Assembly (NCBI GenBank): GCA_025093985.1
Contig: JACAAK010000026.1
Span: forward strand, 124,001-188,000
Reading direction: 5' to 3'
Length of the DNA: 64,000 nucleotides
Source: Calvatia gigantea
Lineage: Eukaryota > Basidiomycota > Agaricomycetes > Agaricales > Lycoperdaceae
The notes under the pieces were generated by a model. It searched no databases. It worked only from the letters and a program-made list of their open reading frames with translations, and was not told where the DNA came from. Of this stretch, positions 46,220 to 62,384 are shown piece after piece. The translations under genes were made by a program, and so were the position numbers. Position 1 is the first letter of the stretch. Each line of letters opens with the position of its first letter.

Positions 46220-47498
46220 ATGTTTACCCTATTCTTAGATATGTCTAAACCGGCACCTGCTCTGCAGGGCTTTGTTCAAACCCCTAGCAGACAGCTTCCC
46301 GTCCTTACTGGGACGGGTAATTACACCATCTGGTTGCTTCGCCTTCGGTCTGCACTTATGTGCATTTCCTTAAACGACTGCTCCTGGACCGGATGGGATT
46401 TCTCTGGAGCCATGGACAAACCCGTTCAATACGAACAGGCTTACGGACCTGAGCACCCTGCTATCCCGGCTTCTAGCACTTCGCCGGCACGTCCCGCACG
46501 ACCAGGAACTCCAATTCCTGTGACTGCTGAGGAACGCCGCAGTGTTGGAATGGCCAACAACCTTCGGATGCGTGCTCTTGGGTTAATTGAGGCAACTCTC
46601 CCCAATAGTATGTTAAAGCATTCCGCCCAGGGATGCTCGCGCTCTCTGGTCTCAGTTGCAGGGTCAATACGGCCTTCCTGGACCAGCTCAGGTTTATAAC
46701 GAGTTCATTCGCGCAATAACGTTTGAGCTCCCCCTCGGCGGTGATCCCTCGCTCAAGATGAGCTGAGCTCCAGCAAATCTTCGGGCAGCTTGACGCCATG
46801 GATAGTGGCATCGCCCCGGAGATTGAAACGATGATCCTCCTCCACTCTCTTCACCCTGTCTTTGAGCCATGTTGCTCAGACACTCCTGACCTCAAACACT
46901 GTCGCTTCACGAGCTAACGTGGGATAAGGCCCGAAGTGGCATTATAGCCGCTTACGCCTCCAACCAGACTGCCCATGCGCAACGTGCGCGCTTTACTCCA
47001 CGACAGGGAGGTGGGCAGCAGCAACAGCAGCGCCAGCAGCAGCAGCAGGGAAAGCAGCAGCCTCCGGGGTCTAAAAAACCCCAGCAGCAGCCCCAGCAGC
47101 AGCAGCAGCAGCAACAGCAAAAGCCATCTGGAGGAGAAGGCGATGGCGAGAAGAAATGCCGATGGCGCCCCCGAGGAAAAGGAAAAGGAAAGGGAAAGGA
47201 GGGAGGTGCGCAAGGCAATGCCGCCACCTCTTCCGGCTACATCCAGGATGTGGATTTCGTGTCGCAGGCACAAACTGTGCCGCCACCATCCACTCGTTCT
47301 CTTGTAGAAGCAACGCATCGAGCCAAGACACCTCCCATTGCATCTAATCCCACTGCCACCGGCAGCAATGCCACTCCGCTCGTGTCGCGCATCACTGCAC
47401 CCGAGCCCGAACTTCATCGCAAACCTTCGGTGAAAGCCAAGGTTACCGCACTGAAGAAATGGGACGAACGTCTCAAGTCAACTTCTTCGTCGGGCTGA
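46220..47498 (+). pseudogene. gag: Copia gag (frameshifted), with a Gln-rich linker
   Basis: The likely start is the ATG at 46241 (MSKPAPALQG). The capsid-like domain reads GTGNYTIWLLRLRSAL and is followed by a long Gln-rich stretch encoded by CAG/CAA repeats (about 47015-47120) and a Lys/Gly/Arg basic stretch. Compared with the copy at 39919, extra single bases at 46629, 46764, 46857 and 46900 shift the frame, all between the C and G of a CpG. A further shift near 47497 separates it from an acidic region (47512-47901, DDNDSDTDYGSDGG). No CCHC knuckle was found. Confidence 0.8.
47019..47120 (+). repeat. CAG/CAA microsatellite in Copia gag
   Basis: Runs of CAGCAGCAGC interrupted by CGC, GGG and CCC codons, coding Gln. 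The copy near 40690 has lost most of it. Confidence 0.8.
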
Positions 47499-48179
47499 GA
47501 GTTCGGAGGAGATGTGGAAGTGTTTTGATGAAATGGATGTTGAGTCCTCTCCATCCACCATCACAAGAAAGGAAGACATGATCGCGTGGCCGGCCCCAGT
47601 GTATAACAGGCTGGCGATTATCAAGAAACCCAAGCCGCTCAAGAAGAAGCAGGCACCGAAGGAGTTCGAGTCTGTCCTCGAGTCGGTCCTAGATGACAAC
47701 GACTCGGACACCGACTACGGTTCCGACGGAGGGTGCAGGTCAGTACCTTCAACTGACTACTATTCTTGTTCTGATGCAGAGGATGATGTGCAGCCCCATC
47801 AACAGATGGGACGGAACAATACAGACACAGGATCTGTCCGCCTCAGAGCGGGACACCCTGGAGATTCCGAGGTTGAGTTGGGACGACCAGGTGGCCGCTG
47901 AAGAGAGCGGGGCACCTATGCAGATGTAGCACGTCGTCCACCTCCTGTAGGGACTCGTCGTAGACACCGCTGTACAGATTTCCTCAATTGCAATGTATGC
48001 TGGAAGCACGGCTCAAGGCGCTTCCCCTTCTGCTTATTCCGCTGGTATAACTAAGCTGGAAAGTAAGATGAACGCTACATATACCGTGAATAATCATGAG
48101 TATTCAGACAAGTTAAGGTCAGAACTCCACGAAGAGCTACGAGGATCTTAATAAGATCATCACATATCACATTTGTGAC

Positions 48180-48365
48180 TTGTCTCAGTGCCAAAAGTGT
48201 CGAGAAGAAGGGAATAAACATTCTGTGAATAACGCAGACTGGCTCCTTGATTCTGGAGCATCGTACCATGTCACCGGTTATCTCTCTGATTTCGCAGAGG
48301 TTAAGATGGGCCATTTCGGGCTTATACAAGCCGCTGGCAACCGGATTTATGAAATGACAGGATGA
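48180..48365 (+). pseudogene. pol: Copia protease region
   Basis: Contains the aspartic protease signature WLLDSGASYHVTG typical of Copia polyproteins. The frame is closed by a TGA at 48363-48365 and continues in frame with GSVIFQHDV at 48372, so this is a single nonsense change. Confidence 0.82.
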
Positions 48366-48371
48366 GGGTCT

Positions 48372-49574
48372 GTGATTTTCCAGCATGACGTGTCAGACAA
48401 GGGAAAGTCCAAGAGCGCTACTTCATGTATTGCGCCGGTCTTTTACATCAAAGAAATCACAGAACGGTTAATGTCCTCGGGCCAGATTCTTCGGAACGGC
48501 TATGTTCTTGAGGCAACCGTTAAAGGGACCACCATCCGTGATAAATCAGGAAGTGCTGTATTATCCGCCTGGCCTCATCGTTTGTTTAAAAACAACGTAC
48601 ATACGGTGCACACATATGTCTTGCACAATAGCAAGGAGAATCCAGTTGCGTTGACATTATGCCAACTTGATTACATCGATTGGCATCGTCGAATGGGACA
48701 TCCTTCGGATCGCGCGCTCTCTGAGCTTCCAAAGCACGTTGAGGGCATCGTGTCGATTCCCGCGCCATCTACTCGGAAAGGCATTTGTGACGGCTGTGCC
48801 AAGGGAAAAATGCATAATAATCCCTTCCCGATTGATCCCAAGCGAGCCACCACAGTCTTTGAGCTATGTCACTCAGACTTGCTGGAACTGCCCGTCATTA
48901 GCTACCATAAATATAAATGGGCAATGATGTTCCTTGATGACTTCTCTTCTTACGCACATATAGTCCTCCTTCGAAAGAAGTCTGAGGCTTCTGAGAAGCT
49001 TATTCAGTTAATCAGTGCGTTAGAGAACCTCTCAGGAATGCGAGTCAAACGACTATGCACTGATAATGGAGGAGAATATGTCAATGAAAGGTTATTGGCA
49101 GGACTCGCGGCACGTGGAATTACCCACGAGACCACTGCCCCCTATGCACATCAGCAAAACGGGAGAGCAGAGAGACTGAACCGCACCCTACACGAGAAAG
49201 CCCAAGCTATAAGGCTACAGGCATGTCTACCTGACTCGTGGTGGGAATTTGCGTTGAATATAGCAGTGCATTTATATAATCGCACGCCAGTCCAGCGTCT
49301 ACAGTGGAAGACACCCTTTGAGTATTATTCGAGGGAAAAACCAAATCTGTCCCACATTCGTGTGTTTGGATGTGGCGTGTATGTATATTTACCCGATGAG
49401 ATCCGCCCAAACAAATTGTCCGCAAAATCCGAGATTATGATCTTTCTTGGATATAAAGGTAGTAAAAATTACATCTTTATGTGGCACACGACAGGCAACG
49501 TGATCTTCGTATCACCGAACACCTTATTCGACGAGGGATATTTTCCCAAATGCCCCGATTCAGTGCCAGGATAG
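48372..49574 (+). pseudogene. pol: Copia integrase
   Basis: The zinc-binding pre-integrase domain (WHRRMGHPSDRAL with CDGCAKGK) is followed by the catalytic core, with Asp in CHSDLLELP, Asp in LCTDNGGEYV and Glu in NGRAERLNRTLHEKA: D, D, E all present. RTPVQRLQWKTPFEYY and the GYKGSKNYI region follow. The frame ends at 49572-49574 through a one-base shift and resumes at about 49570 in the frame of the RT. It integrates the cDNA in the family. Confidence 0.88.
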
Positions 49575-52003
49575 CAGTAACCGGCCTAATCACAGAGGAG
49601 AGAGAAATCTGCCTTAGACCAGGATTAATGGATGAACCTCCTATTCCGCCATCTTCAGATGACACTGGAATTGTTCCACCTCCACCTGATCATCCAGTCT
49701 CATTACCTCCAGTTTCTCCACCATCCAAACCGAAATATTCTCCGCCTACACCTCCTTTACCCCGACAGGATTCTACCCCGCCAGACGACATTGATTCACG
49801 ACGGCCATCACTGGGCAATACGCCACCTTGGATTCCCCCACCTGAGTCGCCACCTTTGCGTGGAACGACCGTTGAGGAGGAGCCTGATGTACGTGATAAC
49901 TGGCATGTGGACAGAGATGTATGGGACACCGAGAACGAGGAGTTCCCAATCCCTGTTCCCAAACGTCGTGCAGTCGGATCTGATCAGATAGAACCGCGTC
50001 GTTCTGAACGACAAGGCAGGCCTCCTGTCAGACCAGGTAATACATATGGAGAAAATAGGCATCCAATTTCGATTGAAAGAGAAATACAGTAGATCAGGAC
50101 TCACCGACAAGAGCAGCAGAGGCAAAGGCAGCGCGTTCGCGCCAATGCCCCTCCAGACGAGATTATTCGTGAGCGAAGAGCAAGGACTAACCATCCTGAA
50201 TATGTGAGGCAAAGAGTTCGTGCTCAGCGGTATCCGCCACAACCCTTTGATCTACCTCCATTTCAGCTCCCTCCACGTCCGGAACTGCCGCCTATGCCTG
50301 AAAACAATGATCCAACATCTCACGATGTTAATGATATGGACATTGAAAGGCTTGTCGCTGAGGGAGGAGTAAAACTAATCGATTTCTTGATACAGACGGT
50401 ACATAATACCACACACGGAGAACCTGAAACCTTCCGTGACATGCTTAAGCTTCCTGAGCCTATTAAGGCAAAATGGATGGCTGCGTGTATCAAGGAACTC
50501 AACGCGTTGAAAAAACGCGGAGTATACGAACTCGTAGATCTTCCAAAAGGAAGGAGGACGGTTAAAAACCGTTGGGTATTCCTCGAGAAGTCTGATGGCC
50601 ACCTGCGAGCTCGCTTAGTTGCGAAGGGGTTCTCGCAGATTGAAGGCATCGACTATAACGAGCTTTTCTCACCAGTAGTCCGCTACGAGTCTGCGCGCGT
50701 AAGCTTCGCACTCGCTGCAATCCATGATTGGGATATGCACAGCGTCGATGTAAAAACAGCCTATCTATATGGCAAACTGGATGAGGAAATATACATGGAA
50801 CAGCCCGAAGGGTTTCGACTTCCCGGACAGGAAGGGAAAGTATGGAGACTGAAACGAGCGATTTACGGCCTTAAACAAGCCGGTCGCCAGTGGTGGAAAG
50901 AATTGCATCAATCTATGATTGAGCTGGGATTTACCTGCTGCAAATCTGACTACGCTGTATATTTTCACAGACATCCGAAAACAAAAGAGCTTGTAGTAGC
51001 CATTGTCTACGTTGATGACGTGAACTTCTTAGGGAAGAAAAACTCCCCCCTCCTCAACGAGTTGAAGGGAAAGTTTACCAAAAAGTGGGAATGCAGAGAC
51101 CATGGTCCCTGTGAAGAATTCCTTGGGATGAAAATCTCGAGGAATCGCTCAAAGCATCAAATCTTTATCCAACAGGTAAAATACCTGGATAAGATCTTGC
51201 AGCGCTTCCAGGTTCCGCAGTCTGCCGCGGCTAAAACACCATTACCAGCTGGCTTCCAGTTTGTAACAAACAAGGACACTGCGTCAATCCCCTTCCGTCT
51301 AAAGTACCAACAATTGGTTGGATCTTTAATATACTTGATGATCGGTACTAGGCCCGACATAGCCTTTGCCGTAGTTAAGCTGGCACAACATGCCGCTAAC
51401 CCCGCACCCGAGCACTATCGCACTGGAATACATGTATTAAAGTACTTGTCAATGACAAGGAACTATGCATTAAAATATGAAGGCGATACTGGGAAATCTG
51501 CGGTGACGCTGGAATGCCTCAGTGACTCGGATTGGGCTCAAGATACAGAAACCCGCCAATCTGTATCGGGAAACGTTTGTATGATCGCATCCGGTGCTGT
51601 CACTTGGACTTCGTGGCGACAAAAGATGGTTTCATTATCGTCCACTGAGGCGGAATATAAAGAACTGTCTGATGCTTCACAACAAGTGAAATGGCTGTCA
51701 CAGCTTCTGGAGGAGCTCAACATTGAGCACCCAACTCCTATTCTCTATGGTGACAACGATGGGTCCAAATTCTGGACTGAAAATCCCATTGTTGAAAAAC
51801 GATCGAAGCACGTGGATATTCATTACCACTATGTGCGAGAATTAGTTGAGGAAGGTATCATTGAGATTGGTGATGTGTCTTCACAAGACAATCCCGCCAA
51901 TATCTTTACGAAGAATCTTGGCGTAACCAAAATCAATCTCTTCCACCCTGAGCTAGGACTAGTTTTCGGTTCCGATATCGAAGCATGGGATAAAGCCACT
52001 TGA
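49575..52003 (+). pseudogene. pol: Copia reverse transcriptase and RNase H
   Basis: Starts with a Pro-rich linker (PPPPDHPVSLPPVSPP) and has a TAG near 50091, after which the frame is open to 52003. Reverse transcriptase motifs are KWMAACIKELNALKK, RLVAKGFSQIEGIDY, SVDVKTAYLYGKLDEE and the intact active site VYVDDVN. RNase H has DSDWAQD, SSTEAEYKEL and a terminal KHVDIHYHYVRE. The 599-codon segment from 50204 is uninterrupted. It ends 37 bases before the 3' LTR, with a purine-rich tract AAGTGAGGAGGAG directly before it. Confidence 0.9.
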
Positions 52004-52040
52004 TCAAAACGTTAATCTCCCTCCTTCAAGTGAGGAGGAG

Positions 52041-52449
52041 TGTTGAATCTCGATCCATACCACTACGCTGGTTCAGTCTATTTATAGCTGAAACGGATTC
52101 TTGAGTACTTCACTCTTGAAGAGAGATAACTGAACAATGTACTAGACCGCACTCTAGGTTGCTGGTCATGGTCTATTAAATAGAACAATGTACGCAGTAT
52201 GCTCTGTATATGCTACTGGCAGATAAGACCTCACCTGTATTAGGTAGAATGGCGCACAGACCAGAGACATTAGATATATAAGACCTATGTAGTATGCGTA
52301 TATTCTTTAGACAATCCAGTCTACTTTCTGCTCATCATTCCACTCCAATATCCACTAGCTACCATCTACAACCAGTATCTCAACAAACCCAGTGAGTACG
52401 ACTCCCCTCTGCCACTAGCGCAAGCTATTGTGGTGTACTCGTCTTAACA
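52041..52449 (+). repeat. Copia 3' LTR
   Basis: 409 bp ending GTCTTAACA, with an extra T at 52131 relative to the 5' LTR (AACTGAAC for AACGAAC). The target duplication AGAGG follows. Confidence 0.93.
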
Positions 52450-52533
52450 AGAGGACTTTCATGAGAGGAAGAGGAAGAAGAGTTGTCAGGGGTGAGAGTA
52501 GGAGTAGTAGGCTTTAAGAAAACCCTAGACATT
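52450..52533 (-). pseudogene. G4 ORF3, N-terminal part
   Basis: Starts with ATG at 52533, 17 bases after the pol TAG (52551-52553), and reads MSRVFLKPTTPTLTP followed by a serine run and HESP. The Copia insertion interrupts it; using one AGAGG copy the frame continues as SPLPKTPIPPP at 45634. Confidence 0.75.
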
Positions 52534-52550
52534 TGGGTTGTTGGATTTTC

Positions 52551-54142
52551 TACATCAAGTCATGGTCTCTTTTATACTCTTCAAGTTCCTCTTTTGCATT
52601 TCCTAAGTTTACTTCTGGTTCCCATGAATCCTCAGTAGGTCTATAGCCTTTCCATCAAATAAGGTATTCTCATTCGACTCCTGTACGCTTCTGTCAGAAT
52701 CTATGTTTCAGAATTCCTTCTATCTGGTATTGTTCTTCGCCTTCTATTAGGTCCAGTGGTGGGTTTTCATTGTGTTTCCCATAAATGTCATTCTCTATCA
52801 TCGGTGTTAGAAGAGAAGCATGGAACCTATTGTGTATCTTCCATTTCTTTGGTAGTTTTAGTTTGTAAGTTGTAGCAGAGGTTTTACAGATGATTTCAAA
52901 AGGTCCTTCTCTTCTTTGACTAAGTTTCTTTGATAGATAGGATAATGGTAAGTTCTGGTTGTCTAACCACACTTTATCTCCAACTTTGAATGGCTTCCAT
53001 GGTCTAAAGTTCTTTTGTGCCATCTTTTGTCTTGTTAATTCATGTGCTTCTAAAGCCACTTCTCAGATCTTTTGTAAATAAAGGGTTGTTTCGTTAATTG
53101 AGGGTACAGATGTATTCTCTTGATTTTCTAGTGTCGTAAATGCTATTGGATTTGTTCCATATAGAAGTTCATATGGAGAATGTGTTCTTCCACTATGAGG
53201 TTTTGTATTGTGTATGAATTCTATCATTGGTAAAGCTCTTGTCCAAGAGTTTGGGTTCTTTGACATATATGCTGCTAAATAGAATTCTATTTCTTGATTG
53301 TATCTTTCAGTCATTCCATCTGTTTGAGGATGATATGCTGTTGAGAATGCTGGTTTAATATTCAGCTTTTCATAGAGTTTTTGCATTGATTTTGCTGCAA
53401 ATCTTGGATCTCTGTTTGATATTATCTTTGTTGGGGTTCCAAATTTTCAAAATATTTTCTCAAACAGTATGTCTGCTACTCCTTGTGCCATAATATTTTT
53501 GTTTGTTTTTGTTAGTACTATCCCCTTTGTAAGTCCATGGTCCACTATGGACAGGATAGTATCATATCCATTATCTTCTGGTAAGTCAGTGATTAAATCC
53601 ATTGATATTTGTGTAAATAGTTTAATTGATTTTGGTCCAGGTATTGGTTGCATCAGTGGTTTCATTGGATGTCTATTGATTTTATATTGTTGACATATAT
53701 TGCATCCTTTTATATAGTTTTGAATATATGTATTCATTCCTGGCCAATATATTTCTTTATTGAGTTTCTTAATGGTTACTGATATTCCTGGGTGTCCTAA
53801 TGTTTCATGGTTGTGTGCATTCTTCAGGATTTTTCTTTTTATTTCTGTATTTTCAGGTATACAGTAACTATTTTATTTTGAAATAGGTATAATCTGTTTT
53901 CTTCTTTATATTTTGATTTATCCAAAATTTGTGATTCATTTCTTTTAATTTCATCTTTTATTTCTTCAGTGATGAAATTTATGAAATGTTCCTTTGGAAT
54001 TGTGACAATATTTTCATTATCTTTTTCATCTATTTTGTAGTCTGGTCTTCTGCTTAATGTGTCTGCTAATATATTCTTTTGTCCTGGTAAATGTTTTATT
54101 TGATAGTTGAATCATGTCATGTATAATGTCCATCTTGCTTGT
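52551..54142 (-). pseudogene. pol: G4 pol, integrase and chromodomain part
   Basis: Follows the G3 insertion: the RNase H tail QARWTLYMT, then HLPGQKNILADTLSRRPD, integrase with the zinc motif CNICQQYK, ISMDLITDLP (first Asp) and IISNRDPRF, where the second catalytic Asp is replaced by Asn, and MTERYNQEIE with Glu present. FKVGDKVWLDNQNL and a C-terminal chromodomain (WKGYRPTEDSWEPEVNLGNAK) follow. There are several TGA stops and at least one frameshift (near 53830). Non-functional. Confidence 0.85.
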
Positions 54143-54450
54143 TGTTGTGAACTTTCACCGATCATTTCACTCTCTCTATATTCGTCTACATTCCTACCTC
54201 CTGTACATCTGTTTCACCTATTCCTGCCTGCGCGATCTCCGAACCCTGACTCATGATTACTATGCCATAGACATCGGACGTTTCATATAGTTACCTCCAT
54301 CCATTCAACTGGATAATCCTCCTGTATTTAAGTGTACATACACTCTCCTGTATTCGGTACACTTAACCACCTAGTTTCTCTCCCTTTACTCACCCTCAAG
54401 TCTTAGCCTAAAGTTGCAACCTGAGGTTTACTCAGACTAAGGCCATAATA
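54143..54450 (+). repeat. 5' LTR of G3
   Basis: TGTTGTGAACTTTCACC to GGCCATAATA, where the terminal CA has decayed. It is followed by TTTGGTTAAGCATCCCC. Confidence 0.9.
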
Positions 54451-54529
54451 TTTGGTTAAGCATCCCCACCTCACCTTGCAAGGAGTAGGCTGAAATAGGC
54501 CTGAACAGAAACAGTCCAGGAGCTAGTAT

Positions 54530-59167
<4,638 letters not shown>

Positions 59168-59174
59168 AACAAAC

Positions 59175-60164
59175 ATGCCTACCTCCCAATCCAACCGCAT
59201 TGCTATCAACTCCCTTGTCCATCCCACTCCCACCAGAATTTCCTCTCTTCCTTTCCCTGAATCAGGCAACAGCCAAGCACCTGCTCCCCAGGGAACTCGT
59301 TTCAATCTCACTAAAACACCATCCCTTGCACAAGGACTCCTCGAAGCCTTGCTCAAAGATGTCAACAAGGCAACCAACAGTGAGATCGAGAACATTACCA
59401 CCCAGAACAAATGACTGGTAGTAAACCAACACATTACCCTCGCCACCACATGTATCACCTTCGCCGATATATATGCCGGTTTCACCAATGCCTCCTCCTC
59501 CACCAACCAACACATCCCCGCCATCTTCTGAGCCCTAGACCAGTCTACCCTCACCCCTAATGAAAAGGATCGCGTCCAAGGACTCCAAAGCCAAATCGAT
59601 TTGGGCCTTGAGGTCTTCAATCACCTCGACATCGCCAACATATTCCTAGAACTCACCGACATAGCCATGAAGTTACTTGGAAGAGACAAGTCAAATGAAG
59701 ATCCTGACATTAATACCTTGGTTGATAGAATCCACATTACCCTGTCCGAATTACATGACACCATCAACCCCACACCACCAACCTGCTCTGACACCCCCAT
59801 GGACAAGGAAACTACGGTTTCGATGAAAGAAGAAGTCAATGCCCTCCATCGCTTCATTAAGACCATCACACCGCCACAACTCGTATCAGTTTTTCTACCG
59901 CCCGCAAGATTCCGCACTGTTTTACCAGGACAAGAAAAGGACCAATACTATTGGAACTTGATAGTCAAGAACTACTGGGACAGCTCCACCACCACTGATT
60001 TCCCATACAACGGCGTCCCAGTCCCTATCTGACAAGATGGACGAAGCCACTCACCCGTCTTCTTAGTGCACTCCAATGAAGGAAAGTTTCTAATCGCCGC
60101 CACTAAGAAAGCACTTGCCGCCGCAGTCATAAACGGAGATTTCAATGAGCTTCCTGAGGCATGA
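59175..60164 (+). pseudogene. G3 ORF3 with three stops
   Basis: 329 codons aligned end to end with ORF3 of G1 and G2, with only three TGA stops (near 59412, 59529 and 60031), each CGA in G1 or G2. Length and frame are otherwise kept, without indels, although the protein has many substitutions. Conserved blocks include QGLLEALLKDVNKATN, VSMKEEVNALHRFIKTITPP and SVFLPPARFRTVLPGQEKD. This third, more distant copy shows that the ORF was under protein-level constraint before decay (inference). Confidence 0.88.
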
Positions 60165-60182
60165 AGCCAAATTGGGGGGTAT

Positions 60183-60490
60183 TGTTGTGAACTTTCACCG
60201 ATCATTTCGCTCTCTCTATATTCGTCTACATTCCTACCTCCTGTACATCTGTTTCACCTATTCCTGCCTGCACGATCTCCGAACCCTGACTTATGATTAC
60301 TATGCCATAGACATCGGACGTTTCATGTAGTTACCTCCATCCATTCAACTGGATAATCCTCCTGTATTTAAGTGTACATACACTCTCCTGTATTCAGTAC
60401 GCTTAACCACCTAGTTTCTCTCCCCTTACTCGCCCTCAAGTCTTAGCCTAAAGTTGCAACCTGAGGTTTACTCAGACTAAGGTCGTAACA
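60183..60490 (+). repeat. 3' LTR of G3
   Basis: Preceded by the tract AATTGGGGGGTAT. Ends GGTCGTAACA followed by CTTGT. Confidence 0.92.
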
Positions 60491-60495
60491 CTTGT

Positions 60496-62342
60496 CTTTG
60501 ATTTAGATTTTGTGGAGCTTTCCATCTTGTTAGGTTTTTGTGATCAGACCATATAATGAATGGATATGGGATTCCTTCTAAATAATGTCTCCATTCCTTT
60601 AATGCTCTAATTATAGCAAGGAATTCTCTGTCAGAGGTATGATAATTCTGTTCTGCTGGGTTTAGGGTTCAGGAGTAGTATGCTATGGGATGTTTATCTC
60701 CATTGGTATCTCTTTGTAAAAGTACCACTCCTGTAGCATTTAAGGATACATCACATTCTATTTCGAATGGTTTATTTTCATTGATCATTTGAAGTATTGG
60801 TACTGTTAAAAAGGCTTGTTTAAGCTTTTCAAATGATTTCTGTGCTTCTGTTGTCCATAAGAAATTTGTTGTTTTTCTTAATAATGCGTTCAATGGTGTT
60901 GCTATTTCTGAATAATTTTTAATGAATTTTCTGTAGAAATTGCAAAATCCTGTAAATTGTTGAACATGTCTTGCTGTTGTTGGTATTGGCCAATTCTTGA
61001 TTCCATCCAATTTTATTGGATCCATTTTTATTTCATCTAGTTTTATCATTACTTCTAAATATTCGAGTTCTTGTTTCTCAAATTCACATTTTTCTGTTTT
61101 TAGGAATAAATTATGATCTTGTAATCTTTTGAGAACTTCTTTAGTTAAGAAGTCTAGATCTTTTATGTCTTTTGCATGAATGAGAATGTTGTCTATGTAT
61201 ACAATTACTCCTCCTTTATCTATTAAATCTCTAAATATTGAATCCATCATGCTTTGAAAAGTTGCTGGAGAATTGGTCATTCCAAAGAACATAACAGTTG
61301 GTTCGAATAATCCTTCAGTTGTTCTGAAGGCTGCTTTCCATTCATTGCCTTCATGAATTCTTACGTTATTATATCCTAGTTGTATGTCTAATTTTGTAAA
61401 ATATTTCGAATTTTTAAGTTTATCCATAATTCTTGAAATATTTGGAATAGAATGTGCATTTTTCTTCGTGTGTTTATTTAAATAAACATAATCTTGGCAT
61501 GGTCTTAAATCTATTCCTTTCTTTGATACAAAGAAAAAGGATGATGCCATAGGTGATTGCAATTCTCAAATATATCCTTTTCTAAGGTTGTTTTTAATGA
61601 ATTTCTTCATTTCTTCATTTTCTCTTGGTGTTAAGTGATATATTCCATGCATTTTTGGTTCAAATATGTTGAGTAATTCTATTTTATGATCCCATTTTTG
61701 TCTAGGTGGCATTTTCTCAGATTTTTCTTTGTTAAATACTTGTAAGTATCTGTGAAATTTTCTTGGGACCACTTTTAATGGGTCTAATTCTTATTTGGCT
61801 TTGTTTGATTCATTGAAGAGTTTTTGTGATGTACCTTCTTTCATATTGATTTCTTCTTCACTGTTTAGAAGGTGTTCATCTTCTTCAATTGTATTAATGC
61901 TTTTGTTTAATAGCATTGTTTCCATGGAAAGAATTTGTTCTTCTTCTCTCCATTTTAAAGTTGCTTTTTCCCAGTTTATGTCCAGATTATATTTCTGTAA
62001 CCATGTTATTCCTAAGAATAATGGTTTGCTTAGAATTATTATTTTGGGTTTTATTTCCATTGTTTTGTTGTTTATTTTAATTTTGACTTTTGTATATTCA
62101 ATGCATTTTTCTGTTGAATTTCTTGTTCCATCTGCATTTGTTATTTTAACTGGTGTTTTTAGTTTGAATCTTGGTAATTTCAATTTATTCACAAAATTTG
62201 TATCAATATAGATTCTGCTTGCTCCTGAATCTATTAATGTGTTGATTTCTAATTTGCTTTGATTCATATAAATTGTTGTCAGTGCTAATAAGCATTTTGT
62301 TTTAGATTTATGAAGATCTATTTCATTTAGATCTTCTTTCAT
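60496..62342 (-). pseudogene. pol: G4 pol, protease, reverse transcriptase and RNase H part
   Basis: Protease reads NTLIDSGASRIYID near the start. The frame then has TAA at 61791 (probable CAA), TGA at 61566 and TGA at 60669, but stays in register. Reverse transcriptase motifs are FVSKKGIDLRPCQDY, KLDIQLGYNNVRI and VYIDNILIH, so the YxDD box is YIDN. RNase H follows, with [20 protein letters not shown] and WSDHKNL, up to the G3 insertion at LNQRQ. It reads on into 54142 in frame. Catalytically dead by the active-site change and the stops. Confidence 0.87.
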
Positions 62343-62384
62343 ATCTAAAAATTTCCACTGTTATCTTCTTCATCTTTTTCTAGT

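Larger units (their letters stand above)
45635..52449 (+). mobile_element. Ty1/Copia element, full length, degenerate
   Basis: LTRs of 408 bp (45635-46042) and 409 bp (52041-52449) differ by about four transitions and one inserted T. The target duplication is AGAGG (45630-45634 and 52450-52454). Gene order gag, protease, integrase, reverse transcriptase, RNase H is the Copia order. It is inserted in ORF3 of G4 and the host frame is restored when it is removed. Frameshifts in gag and between integrase and RT, and a few stops, make it defective. Confidence 0.95.

Noticed and set aside
47019..47120. CAG repeat as an independent unstable microsatellite locus
   Set aside because: It is in frame in Copia gag and encodes the Gln-rich linker; the interruptions make it a coding low-complexity region.
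46914..47417. Minus-strand Leu/Cys-rich frames over the Copia Gln region
   Set aside because: Antisense shadows of CAG/CAA codons.
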